A stretch of 64,000 nucleotides of DNA from Candidatus Corynebacterium faecigallinarum. Lineage in GTDB: Bacteria > Actinomycetota > Actinomycetes > Mycobacteriales > Mycobacteriaceae. The stretch is from the NCBI GenBank assembly GCA_019120175.1, contig DWVP01000024.1, forward strand, positions 1 through 64,000, written 5' to 3'. The number at the start of each line of letters is the position of its first letter. Position 1 is the first letter of the stretch. This document shows, one piece after another, positions 35,908 through 43,620 of the stretch. The position numbers were made by a program, and so were the translations under genes. The notes under the pieces were generated by a model, which worked only from the letters and a program-made list of their open reading frames with translations, searched no databases and was not told where the DNA came from.

Positions 35908-36933
35908 TTACTTCGCGGCGTCCTCGAAGGCGTCGGCGATGGTGTTCAAGATCTCGGTGTAGGCCTCGATGTCCTCGGTGACGTAGAAGTTGTTCGGGAA
36001 CAGGATGATGTTGTCCTCCTGCACCGCGGTGACGTTCGACAGAGCCTCGGAGTCAGCGATCAGCTCCTGGGCGGAGTGGTACTCGGGCTCGTCGGCGCTG
36101 ACGGCGGCGTCACGGTCCATGACGATGATCCAGTCCGGGTTGGAGTCAGCGATGGCCTCCACGGAGACATCGTCGCCCTGGTGGTTGGAGGAGCCGTCGG
36201 CGTCGTAGGCCGGGGTCAGGTCCAGCATGTCGAAGACCGGACCGACGGAGCGGCCGGTGGACGGTGCGGAGTAGTTGATGTCGCCACCGGAGGTCAGCAG
36301 ACCCATGACGGTCTCATCCGAGTTGTAGGCGGCGGCAGCGCGGTCCTTGGCCTCGTCGAAGTCCTCGATCAGGTCTTCGGCCTCATCTTCCTTCTCGAAG
36401 ATCTCACCGATCAGGGTGGTGATCTCCTTGAGGGTCTCCTCCAGCGGCTGGTTGCTCTCGCCCTCGGAGTCCTGGCCGAAGCTCAGGTCGATGATCGGGG
36501 TGTCCGGCAGCAACTTCTCCATCTCGTCGTACTGGGACGAGTAGCGGTAACCGGTGATGATCAGGTCGGGCTCGGCGGCGACGAGCTCCTCGAGGTTCGG
36601 CTCGCGGTGCGAACCGGTGTCGCGGATGTCCTCGTCCTCGTGGTACTTGGAGATCTCGTCGGGGATCAGGGTGAGCGGTGCGGAGACCAGGTCGATGTCC
36701 CAGTCCGCCAGGACCCGGAAGATGCGGTTGTCGAAGGCGGCAACGCGCTCCGGGTCGGCGGGGATCTCGACCTCGCCGCGGGCGTCGGTGACGGTACGGG
36801 TGTCGCCGTCGGACGAACCGTTGCTGCTGTCGTCGTCGTCCGAGCAGGCAGCGAGAGCGCCGAGGGACAGGGCGGCGGTCATGGTGACGGCCAGTGCACG
36901 GCTCACGGGGCCACGGAGGATGGTGCTACGCAT
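35908..36933 (-). CDS. Siderophore-binding lipoprotein
   Basis: A 341-residue periplasmic-type binding protein of the FhuD/BtuF/FepB group. The signal peptide ends in a lipobox (LGALAAC, Cys at about 30), followed by an Asp/Ser linker and the VTDARGEVEIPADPERVAAF start of the binding fold. It delivers ferric siderophore to the FecCD permeases. AAAGGG lies about 10 nt ahead of the ATG. First gene of the operon; a TTGACA element on the minus strand (37012-37017) may be its -35. Confidence 0.93.
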   Translation of the reverse strand: MRSTILRGPVSRALAVTMTAALSLGALAACSDDDDSSNGSSDGDTRTVTDARGEVEIPADPERVAAFDNRIFRVLADWDIDLVSAPLTLIPDEISKYHEDEDIRDTGSHREPNLEELVAAEPDLIITGYRYSSQYDEMEKLLPDTPIIDLSFGQDSEGESNQPLEETLKEITTLIGEIFEKEDEAEDLIEDFDEAKDRAAAAYNSDETVMGLLTSGGDINYSAPSTGRSVGPVFDMLDLTPAYDADGSSNHQGDDVSVEAIADSNPDWIIVMDRDAAVSADEPEYHSAQELIADSEALSNVTAVQEDNIILFPNNFYVTEDIEAYTEILNTIADAFEDAAK

Positions 36934-37122
36934 TGAAGCAGGTTCCCTTTCATCATCGTTAGCGGCCGGTGAGAGGAGGTCACGTCAGAAACCTCGCCCG
37001 CCCAACCGCTCTGTCAAGCTGAGCAAAAACTCATCTCGGTGCAGCCTATCGAAGATGGTCGAGGCAGGAAAGCGCAGCCTAAGAACAGGTCAGGTTGATG
37101 AGCTGCAGGTGAGGTGAAGATG

Positions 37123-37142
37123 AAGGTAGGGGGACCTACCTT
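37123..37142. promoter_or_regulatory. 8-4-8 palindrome, possible iron operator
   Basis: AAGGTAGG and CCTACCTT are perfect inverted repeats around GGGA. The outer AGGT/ACCT elements recall the DtxR box, but the spacing between half-sites is three bases longer than the 19-bp consensus, so assignment to DtxR is tentative. Confidence 0.45.
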
Positions 37143-37243
37143 AACTGCTGGGTAATGCGAGGAGATGTGCCCCGGGGGGGGTGCCTGCGGGAACGCTCAC
37201 CCGAAGGTCATACGGGGGTATTTTGGGGGGTGATTCAGGGACT

Positions 37244-37273
37244 TTGTAGTGCGGTAACGCCGTTTCGCTACAA
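37244..37273 (-). terminator. Probable terminator of LLM oxidoreductase gene
   Basis: TTGTAG (37244-37249) pairs with CTACAA (37268-37273), enclosing a second stem CGG/CCG (37252-37254, 37260-37262). It lies 22 nt past the stop of the minus-strand oxidoreductase gene. Confidence 0.5.
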
Positions 37274-37295
37274 GAAATCCAGCCCTCTGCAGCCG

Positions 37296-38309
37296 CTACA
37301 GCCCCCACGACTCCGCGGTGATCTCCATGGCGCGCAATGCACCAGCGGTGCTCGGGGACTGGATGGCAACCATCAGTTCGTCGGCCTGGGCATGCTCGGC
37401 GAACCGGGACAGGTAGTCGCTGACCTGAGAGCCGGTGCCGACGGCGGTGTAGCGCATCATCGACAGGATCTGCTCGGCCGCCGGCGAGGACATGACCATA
37501 TCCAGCTCCTCCTCGGTCACGCTGCGCCCGCGCAGGGCCATGGTCTTCACCCGCTGCCGCAGGTTCTGCTCGTGCTGGGCGGTTGCTTCCGCCTCGGAGT
37601 CGGCGGCGGTGACGTTCACCGCGGCGATGACGTACGGTTCCGGGTGCTCCGGGGAGGGCTGGTAGTTCTCCCGGTAGGCGGTGACCGCCTGGGTCAGGGC
37701 GTCCGGTGCGAAGTGCGAGGCGAAGGAGTACGGCACCCCCAGTGTGGCGGCGAGCTGCGCGCCGAAAAGGGAGGATCCCAGGATGTACAGCGGCACATTG
37801 GTACCGGTGCCGGGCACGGCGGTCACGCCGGCGACGCGGGAGCGCTCGGACAGGAAACCCCGGAGTTCCCTGACATCGTCCGGGAAGGACTCCGCCGACC
37901 GTGGATCACGGCGCAGTGCGAGCACGGTCCGTTGGTCGGTGCCGGGGGCGCGTCCCAGGCCCAGGTCGATCCGGTCCGGGTAGAGTTCGGCGAGCGTGCC
38001 GTATTGCTCGGCGATGACCAGCGGGGCGTGGTTGGGCAGCATCACTCCGCCGGCTCCAAGCCGGATCGTGTCGGTTTTCGCGGCGATGTGGGAGATCAGT
38101 ACCGACGGGGCGCTGGAGGCGATCGACTTCATGTTGTGGTGCTCGGAGTACCAGATCCGGGAGTATCCCAGGGTCTCGGCGAGCTGTGCCATCTCCACCG
38201 ACCGGAGGAAGGCGTCGCGGGAGGTCTCGCCCTCGTGGACGGTGGCGAAGTCGATGAGGGAGAGGGGGACGCGAGGGGAAGCGGAAGAATCAGGAAAAGC
38301 GGTACTCAT
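37296..38309 (-). CDS. LLM-class flavin-dependent oxidoreductase
   Basis: A 337-residue luciferase-like monooxygenase-fold protein. RIWYSEHHNM, LGAGGVMLPNHAPLVIAEQYGTL and DRIDLGLGRAPGTD are hallmarks of the MsnO8/YceB-type LLM subgroup with FMN or F420. The substrate is unknown. The frame extends to 38750 antisense to the DUF308 gene, but the ATG at 38309 (MSTAFPDSS) matches the family start at VPLSLIDFA. Confidence 0.88.
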   Translation of the reverse strand: MSTAFPDSSASPRVPLSLIDFATVHEGETSRDAFLRSVEMAQLAETLGYSRIWYSEHHNMKSIASSAPSVLISHIAAKTDTIRLGAGGVMLPNHAPLVIAEQYGTLAELYPDRIDLGLGRAPGTDQRTVLALRRDPRSAESFPDDVRELRGFLSERSRVAGVTAVPGTGTNVPLYILGSSLFGAQLAATLGVPYSFASHFAPDALTQAVTAYRENYQPSPEHPEPYVIAAVNVTAADSEAEATAQHEQNLRQRVKTMALRGRSVTEEELDMVMSSPAAEQILSMMRYTAVGTGSQVSDYLSRFAEHAQADELMVAIQSPSTAGALRAMEITAESWGL

Positions 38310-38371
38310 ACCCCCGACGATACTCCGCATCAACGGTGGGACAGCACCGTCGGGGTGGGTGACGTGAGGTG

Positions 38372-38965
38372 CTAGCTGTTGCGTCGCATCCGGATGCCGG
38401 ACACGATCGCCAGCACCCCGAACAGTACGGCGTACAGGCCGATGACCCAGGCCAGAGCGACCAGGCTGCCCGAGGGGTCGGTCAGGCACATCACGGCGAT
38501 GATGATGCCGAAGATCAGGTTGAGGACACCGGTCGACAGCGCCCAGCCATTGGCCCGGGAGAGTAGTCGGGCCACTCCGGTGACGATCAGGCCGATGGCG
38601 GTGATCCACAGCACGGCCATGCCACCGACGACGGCGAAGCTCACCGGGAAGATCAGGACCGCCACGCCGGTGAGGGCGGTGACGAGACCGCCGAACACGG
38701 TCCAGCCGCACGATGCGCCGTGGGAGCGCTGGTTGAACCCCAGTCCGCACATGGCCAGCCCGTCGACGAGCAGCCAGACGCCGACCATGATGCCGATGAC
38801 GACGGCAGTGTCGACCGGGAAGAACAGCAGCAGGAGGCCTGCGATGATGCCGAGGGCGCCGCGCAACAGCAGCATCTTCCCCAAGGAGTCGCGAAGATGC
38901 CGGCCGAGGTGCGGGCCGGGAACGAAGTAGGACGCGTCAGACACGTCCCCAGGGCGGGAGATCAT
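38372..38965 (-). CDS. HdeD-like DUF308 membrane protein
   Basis: A 197-residue protein with six membrane helices forming repeated DUF308 units, as in the HdeD acid-resistance membrane protein. The N terminus (about 25 residues) is cytoplasmic and polar. A DUF308 relative, half the size, is encoded immediately upstream on the same strand. Function in actinobacteria unknown. Confidence 0.85.
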   Translation of the reverse strand: MISRPGDVSDASYFVPGPHLGRHLRDSLGKMLLLRGALGIIAGLLLLFFPVDTAVVIGIMVGVWLLVDGLAMCGLGFNQRSHGASCGWTVFGGLVTALTGVAVLIFPVSFAVVGGMAVLWITAIGLIVTGVARLLSRANGWALSTGVLNLIFGIIIAVMCLTDPSGSLVALAWVIGLYAVLFGVLAIVSGIRMRRNS

Positions 38966-39020
38966 GACGGATGATCGTAGGCCTGTTCCATAGCAGACAC
39001 AACTTACAGTCAGCTGTCAG

Positions 39021-39485
39021 TTAGTCCTTCGTCGACTTGCGGACCTGGAAGGCGAGGACGAGGGCGTAGATGCCGAGGATGATCATGTAGATCCCGGCGA
39101 CCCATGCCAGGGTCCAGACGTTCTGGACCGGGTTGAAGATGGCCAGGAATCCCAGGAGAACACCGAAGAGAACGTTGATGATGCCGACGGCGATGGACCA
39201 GCCGGACCGGATGTCCTTCGGGAGGCTGAGCTGCGTCACTCCGGTGAGTACCAGGCCGCCGGGGATGGTGAACTTCTTCGCGCCGAAGATGACGCGACCG
39301 GTGAAGCGGGCCGGGGACGTCTCGTCGTCGGAGTCGATCGGGGCGGCGACGCGGGGACGCTCGGGGGCCTGGAGTAGCAGGGGCCAGCGGATGCCGAGGA
39401 AACGGCTGCGGAGAACTTCGCCGTCGCTGCGGGGGCCGGTTTCTGAGCCGGCGCGGAGGCAGGAGGAGAGGTGGGCATTCTGCAT
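39021..39485 (-). CDS. Short DUF308-related membrane protein
   Basis: A 154-residue protein whose last 90 residues carry three membrane helices resembling the C-terminal half of the neighbouring DUF308 protein (GWSIAVGIINVLFGVLLG versus GWALSTGVLNLIFGIIIA). The first about 65 residues are polar and not membrane-like, so this is either a half-size paralogue or a partial duplicate. A TACATT box 9 nt before the ATG suggests near-leaderless expression. The N-terminal reading is less certain than the C-terminal one. Confidence 0.65.
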   Translation of the reverse strand: MQNAHLSSCLRAGSETGPRSDGEVLRSRFLGIRWPLLLQAPERPRVAAPIDSDDETSPARFTGRVIFGAKKFTIPGGLVLTGVTQLSLPKDIRSGWSIAVGIINVLFGVLLGFLAIFNPVQNVWTLAWVAGIYMIILGIYALVLAFQVRKSTKD

Positions 39486-39652
39486 ACTCTAAGTAATGTA
39501 GGCAGCCCTCAGTTGCCTTGATGTGACAGGCTGTTAGCGCGGGAGGCACGTGGGCCGGAGCGGCATGCGCGGGGGCACGTGCGTGGGAGGAGGCTCGGCT
39601 GGCGGCCCGGACGGTGGTATCGATGCGTACACAGACGGCGACATGGACGACG

Positions 39653-39705
39653 ACATAGACGGAGAGGTCACATTTTTGGTCCAGAAGTGACCTCTCCGTC
39701 TATGT
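39653..39705. terminator. Perfect 19-bp hairpin
   Basis: Arms 39653-39671 and 39687-39705 are exact reverse complements around a 15-nt loop starting ATTTTT. It is isolated between divergent genes, so it terminates neither obvious transcript; an insulator or a remnant of a mobile element are alternatives. Confidence 0.65.
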
Positions 39706-39710
39706 TCCGG

Positions 39711-39746
39711 CCGGGCCACTCGCCGGGCCACTCGCCGGGCCACTCG
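39711..39746. repeat. Three 12-nt tandem repeats
   Basis: CCGGGCCACTCG occurs three times without mismatch, immediately after the 19-bp hairpin and 65 nt before the RpiR-type gene. Confidence 0.85.
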
Positions 39747-39810
39747 CTGACGAACGGGAGCGCGATGTAGCGAACATTACGTTGGCGGTAGATATGGTAG
39801 CATACACGAC

Positions 39811-40698
39811 ATGGAATTGGATGACCGTATCGCCACCCACCGAAGTGCCCTGACCCCCGCCGAGGTCCGCGTCGCCGAGTTCATGGCGGGCAACCCGCAC
39901 AGCGTCGGACACCTCTCCGCACTCAAGCTCGCCGAAGCGTCCCGTACCAGCGACGCCACCGTGGTGCGCACCGTGCGCAAACTCGGCTTCGAGGGACTCG
40001 ACGAGCTGCGCGAGAACCTCGCCACCGAGCTTTCCCGGACCGGTTGGCTGGGCTCGTCGATCCAGGCTCTCGCCGATCACGCAGGCCAGACCGGGGAGTC
40101 GGGCCTATCAGGCCAGTCAGCGCAATCCGACAACACTGCCCAGGCCGACGGCCCGATCAGCCTGCACATCAGGGATTCCGCCGCCGCACTCGACTCCCTG
40201 CCGGAACGGGTGGGGGAGCGCGCCCTGTCGACCGCGGTGGAGACCCTCAACCGGGCCGGACGGATTGTTCTCATCGGGTTCGGCCCGTCCCGCTGCCTCG
40301 CGGACTACGCATCCCACCGATTCCGTCGTTCAGGGGTATCCACCATCGCCGCCGGTAGCGCCGGACGCTCCTTCGCCGATGAACTCTCCTGGTTGACCCG
40401 GGGGGACGTGGTCGTGCTCATGTCCTACGACCGGCCCACCCGGGAGGTGTGCGTCCTGTACGACCGGGCCGAGGAACTGGACGTCCCGATTATCCAGCTC
40501 AGCGAGGACAGTCACACCGTCGACCCCCGATGTGCCGCGGTACTCGGTGTGGGACGCGGCAACCCGACGTTCATTCCGGGCTACGCCCCGACCGTCGCCG
40601 TACTCGAAGCACTGGTACTCGCCGTCGTCGCGTCCAACCCGGAACGCAGCGCGAACGCCGGGCAGATCCTCGACGACCTGCGGGAGCAGCTGTCGTGA
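39811..40698 (+). CDS. RpiR/MurR-family regulator with SIS domain
   Basis: A 295-residue transcription factor. The N-terminal HTH (residues 1-77; LAEASRTSDATVVRTVRKLGF is the recognition region) is followed by a polar linker and a SIS phosphosugar-binding domain (RIVLIGFGPSRCLADYAS, GDVVVLMSYDRPTREV). Such proteins normally sense sugar phosphates. Here the gene is the first of a three-gene operon with a FetAB-like exporter, overlapping its ATPase gene by 4 nt, so it probably controls metal or solute export. Confidence 0.9.
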   Translation: MELDDRIATHRSALTPAEVRVAEFMAGNPHSVGHLSALKLAEASRTSDATVVRTVRKLGFEGLDELRENLATELSRTGWLGSSIQALADHAGQTGESGLSGQSAQSDNTAQADGPISLHIRDSAAALDSLPERVGERALSTAVETLNRAGRIVLIGFGPSRCLADYASHRFRRSGVSTIAAGSAGRSFADELSWLTRGDVVVLMSYDRPTREVCVLYDRAEELDVPIIQLSEDSHTVDPRCAAVLGVGRGNPTFIPGYAPTVAVLEALVLAVVASNPERSANAGQILDDLREQLS

Positions 40699-41342
40699 GC
40701 GGTGCCGAGACTCTTTTCAGCTTCCGGGACGTCACCCTCGACAGCGGCGGCCACCGCATCCTCGACGGAGTGACCATGGACATCCCCGCCGGTGGCATCA
40801 CTGCGCTCACCGGGCCCTCCGGCTCCGGGAAATCGACCGTGCTGCGCTGCTGCAACCTGCTGGAATCCCCGACGTCAGGACGCATCACCTACCGCGGCGA
40901 CGATCTCGTCGACGCCGACCCACTCACGTTGCGCCGCGACGTCGCCATGGTCTTCCAACGGCCCACGGTCTTCCCCGGCACCGCACTGGACAACCTGCGC
41001 GCCGGTGCCCCGGAGCTGACGGAGGACGAGGCCGCCGCACTACTCGCCGAGGTCGGGCTGGACGCCGGGATGCTGCACCGCGAGGCCGACCACTTCTCCG
41101 GCGGCGAGGCCCAGCGTCTCTGCCTGGTGCGGGCCCTGACCACCGAACCACGGGTCATCCTCGCCGACGAGGTCACCTCCGCCCTCGACGACGAGGCCAG
41201 CGCGGTGCTGGAGAACCTGGTGAGCACCGTGCTGACCAGGCAGCGCGGTATCTCGGTGCTCTGGGTGTCCCACAGCGCCGAGCAGGTCGACCGCATCGCC
41301 GACCGGGTGGTCCGGCTCGACGCCGGGAAGGTGGTGGCGTGA
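40695..41342 (+). CDS. FetA-like ABC exporter ATPase
   Basis: A 215-residue ATPase with Walker A GPSGSGKST, signature SGGEAQRL and Walker B VILADEVTSALD. Size and partner resemble E. coli FetA (YbbL), ATPase of an iron exporter linked to oxidative-stress resistance. GTG start overlaps the regulator stop; its own stop overlaps the permease start (TGATG). Confidence 0.88.
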   Translation: MSGAETLFSFRDVTLDSGGHRILDGVTMDIPAGGITALTGPSGSGKSTVLRCCNLLESPTSGRITYRGDDLVDADPLTLRRDVAMVFQRPTVFPGTALDNLRAGAPELTEDEAAALLAEVGLDAGMLHREADHFSGGEAQRLCLVRALTTEPRVILADEVTSALDDEASAVLENLVSTVLTRQRGISVLWVSHSAEQVDRIADRVVRLDAGKVVA

Positions 41343-42139
41343 TGGGCGGCGACGTGGGAAGTGACGTTGGTGCCAACGTGGGCTGGTTGGGACTGGCGGC
41401 GTCCCTGATCTTCGTGGCCATCGCGTTGGCGGTGACCACCCCGCTGAAACTGCAGCTGAACAAGCCGATCGTGGTGGCGGTGGGGCGGTCACTGGTGCAG
41501 ATGATCATCGTCGGCGCTGCCCTGGTGCCGTTGGTGCGTCCGGAAACCCCGCTGTTCTGGTCGTGGTTGTGGGTGGTCGGCATCGTGGTCTTCGCCTCCT
41601 GGACGGTCACCCGCCGTGCCCCGCAGGTGCCGGGGTTGCTGTGGGTGTCACTGCTGGCGCATGTGGTCATCGCGGTGTCGAGCCTGGCGATCATCTTCGG
41701 TTTCACCATCTTCGACATGGAGGGACGCACCATCGTCCCGGTCGCCGGCATGGTCATCGGCAACTCGATGAAAGCCGGGGTGGTGGCTGCCTCCCGGGTG
41801 GCGGAGTTCGCCTCCGACCAGCGGGCCGAAGTCGAGGCGGGCCTGGCGTTGGGTATGACAACGCGGACGGCGTCGCGACGGTTGATGCGGTCGTCGCTGC
41901 GGACGGCGATCTCCTCGCAGGTCGAGCAGACTGCGGCGTTGGGTATCGTCTTCCTGCCCGGGGCGATGACCGGCCTGATCTTGGCCGGGGTGGATCCGAT
42001 GGAGGCGGTGCGTACCCAGTTGGCGCTGATGTACGTGATCCTCGCCGGGGTGGTCATCGCCGCCGTCGTCACCGGGGTCGGGACGCTGCGCTGCCTGACC
42101 ACACAGAAGGAGACGCTGGTCCGGCTGTCGCGGGTGTGA
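41342..42139 (+). CDS. FetB-like (UPF0014) ABC exporter permease
   Basis: A 265-residue membrane protein of the FetB/YbbM family with about seven helices. MVIGNSMKAGVVAASR and the VEAGLALGMTTRTASRRLMRSSLRTA coupling region are family hallmarks. With the upstream ATPase it should form an exporter, iron in E. coli. The open frame extends far upstream through the ATPase gene in another frame; the ATG at 41342 is the real start. Confidence 0.9.
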   Translation: MGGDVGSDVGANVGWLGLAASLIFVAIALAVTTPLKLQLNKPIVVAVGRSLVQMIIVGAALVPLVRPETPLFWSWLWVVGIVVFASWTVTRRAPQVPGLLWVSLLAHVVIAVSSLAIIFGFTIFDMEGRTIVPVAGMVIGNSMKAGVVAASRVAEFASDQRAEVEAGLALGMTTRTASRRLMRSSLRTAISSQVEQTAALGIVFLPGAMTGLILAGVDPMEAVRTQLALMYVILAGVVIAAVVTGVGTLRCLTTQKETLVRLSRV

Positions 42140-42460
42140 GTCGCGTGAGCACCTCCGCACACAGTTCGCCCCCGGTCGCGTCGGTGAAGACGCGGGCCGG
42201 GGGCTCACTGCTGACGTTTCAAGAGGAGAATGCTCAGCTGCCGTATACGGTCCTTCCATCGTGCGGATCGGGTCACTCATGATCGTTGCGTTGACTCCGG
42301 CGACCACCACGATCGTGGTGTCCTAGTGGCCTCCGAAGGCGCTGACATTCAATCTACGAACCGTTCCTTGGAATGCCATGGCAGGGGACTGGGGTGTCTC
42401 TGCGGTGTCAGTGGGGATCCACCGGTCGGGCGGTGCGTGACGGGTGAAACAGCAGTCACC
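42140..42460. other. Intergenic region after fetB-like gene
   Basis: About 320 nt between convergent genes. A GC-rich hairpin (42168-42204) follows the fetB-like stop. A perfect 16-nt palindrome CACCACGATCGTGGTG lies at 42305-42320. The remaining about 140 nt shows no gene, tRNA or repeat that I can recognise. Confidence 0.55.
42168..42204 (+). terminator. fetB-like operon terminator
   Basis: GCCCCCGG (42168-42175) pairs with CCGGGGGC (42197-42204), with an inner CGCG/CGCG stem. Located 28 nt after the stop codon. Confidence 0.65.
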
Positions 42461-43546
42461 TCACGGCAGCCGGTGCGTCCACTCCTCGGTGTCGAACTTC
42501 TCCTCACAGAGCTGCAGGGCCGCAGCCACGTCCTGCTCGGTGATCTCGCCCTCGGTGGCACCGTACTTCGCCTTAAAGGTGTCATGGAAGACCGTGAGGA
42601 TCTCCTCGCGCGGCAGCTGGGTCTGCGAACGCATCGGGTCGACGCGCTTGACCGCAGAGCGGTGGCCCTTGTCCTTCATCTTCTCCTTGCCGATCCGGAG
42701 CACCTCGAGCATCTTCTCCGCGTCGATGTCGTAGGACATGGTCACGTGGTGGACCATCCACCCGTTGGAGAAACGCTTTTGTGCCGCACCACCGATCTTT
42801 CCCTCCTCGGAGGCGATGTCGTTGAGCGGGATGTAGTGGGCGTTGATGCCGACCTTCTTCAACGCCTCCATCGTCCATTCGTCGAGGAAGGGGTAGGACT
42901 GCGCGAAACTCAGTCCGTCCACCAGGGACTGGGGGGCGACCAGGGAGTAGGTCACGCAGTTGCCGGGTTCCATGAACATCGCCCCGCCACCGGTGACGCG
43001 TCGGGAGACGGTGATGCCGTACTTGTCGATACCCTCCTGGTTGATCTCGTTGGAGTACGACTGGAACGACCCGATGACGACCTGTGGGGCATTCCATTCC
43101 CAGAGGCGCATAAAGGGCTTGCGGCGTCCGGCGGCGACGTCGGCGACCAGGGTCTCGTCGAGGGCGACGTTGACCATCGGGTCGACGGAGGGGCCGTAGA
43201 TGACGTCGAAGTCGATGTCCTCCCAGCCGATGGCGTGGCCGAGTGCGCGACGCACGGCGATGCCGACGCCCTCGGCGGTGATGCCGAAGAGGACGTCACT
43301 GCGCAGCAGGGAGTCGCTGACCCGCTCGGTGTAGCCCTCGGCGGAGAGGTCCGCCGGTGCGCCTTCGAGGGCGGAGGTCATGCGGATCAGTGCTTCGTCC
43401 GGCTCGAGGAAGAAGTCGCCGGCGATGCGGACGCCGGTGAGCACGCCGGCATTCTGCGGGGTGCCGTCGGAACCGTCGGACGCGCCGGTCACCTCCAGGT
43501 CGACGACGATGAGCTTGCCGCCGGTGACCTTGTATTCTCCGTGCAC
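42461..43546 (-). CDS. Lipoate-protein ligase, accessory domain N-terminal
   Basis: A 361-residue LplA-like ligase that attaches lipoate or octanoate to 2-oxoacid dehydrogenases or GcvH. The catalytic fold (about 120-345) has RRVTGGGAMF for lipoyl-AMP binding and GKIGGAAQKR with the essential Lys. The first about 110 residues (HGEYKVTGGKLIVVDLEV, VRIAGDFFLEP) look like the accessory domain that lies at the C terminus of E. coli LplA, so the domain order is swapped. The ATG is followed by family-like sequence; a GAGG-type site is weak. Confidence 0.87.
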   Translation of the reverse strand: MHGEYKVTGGKLIVVDLEVTGASDGSDGTPQNAGVLTGVRIAGDFFLEPDEALIRMTSALEGAPADLSAEGYTERVSDSLLRSDVLFGITAEGVGIAVRRALGHAIGWEDIDFDVIYGPSVDPMVNVALDETLVADVAAGRRKPFMRLWEWNAPQVVIGSFQSYSNEINQEGIDKYGITVSRRVTGGGAMFMEPGNCVTYSLVAPQSLVDGLSFAQSYPFLDEWTMEALKKVGINAHYIPLNDIASEEGKIGGAAQKRFSNGWMVHHVTMSYDIDAEKMLEVLRIGKEKMKDKGHRSAVKRVDPMRSQTQLPREEILTVFHDTFKAKYGATEGEITEQDVAAALQLCEEKFDTEEWTHRLP

Positions 43547-43620
43547 TGTCGTGAGCCTCCTGGGTGTGGGGTGGGATCGCGGGTGTCCAGTTTTGTGTGG
43601 CCACCCTTATCCCGGCGAGT

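Larger units (their letters stand above)
36934..37295. other. Intergenic region upstream of siderophore operon
   Basis: About 360 nt without a gene. It contains the probable promoter of the siderophore operon near the minus-strand TTGACA at 37012-37017, an 8-4-8 palindrome (37123-37142), a G-rich stretch near 37170-37230, and a nested hairpin (37244-37273) that probably ends the downstream-reading LLM oxidoreductase transcript. Confidence 0.55.
39486..39810. other. Intergenic region with hairpin and tandem repeats
   Basis: 325 nt without a gene, between the minus-strand DUF308-like gene and the plus-strand RpiR regulator. It contains a perfect 19-bp hairpin, three perfect 12-nt tandem repeats, and an AT-rich promoter region (about 39770-39805) with TAGCAT as a possible -10 close to the ATG of the regulator. 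Confidence 0.6.

Noticed and set aside
37077..37084. DtxR half-site AGCCTAAG
   Set aside because: Only one half of the 19-bp consensus is present, with no matching partner at the right distance.
42205..42460. Possible small gene or RNA between the fetB-like and lplA-like genes
   Set aside because: No open frame with a ribosome site and no recognisable RNA fold beyond a 16-nt palindrome.
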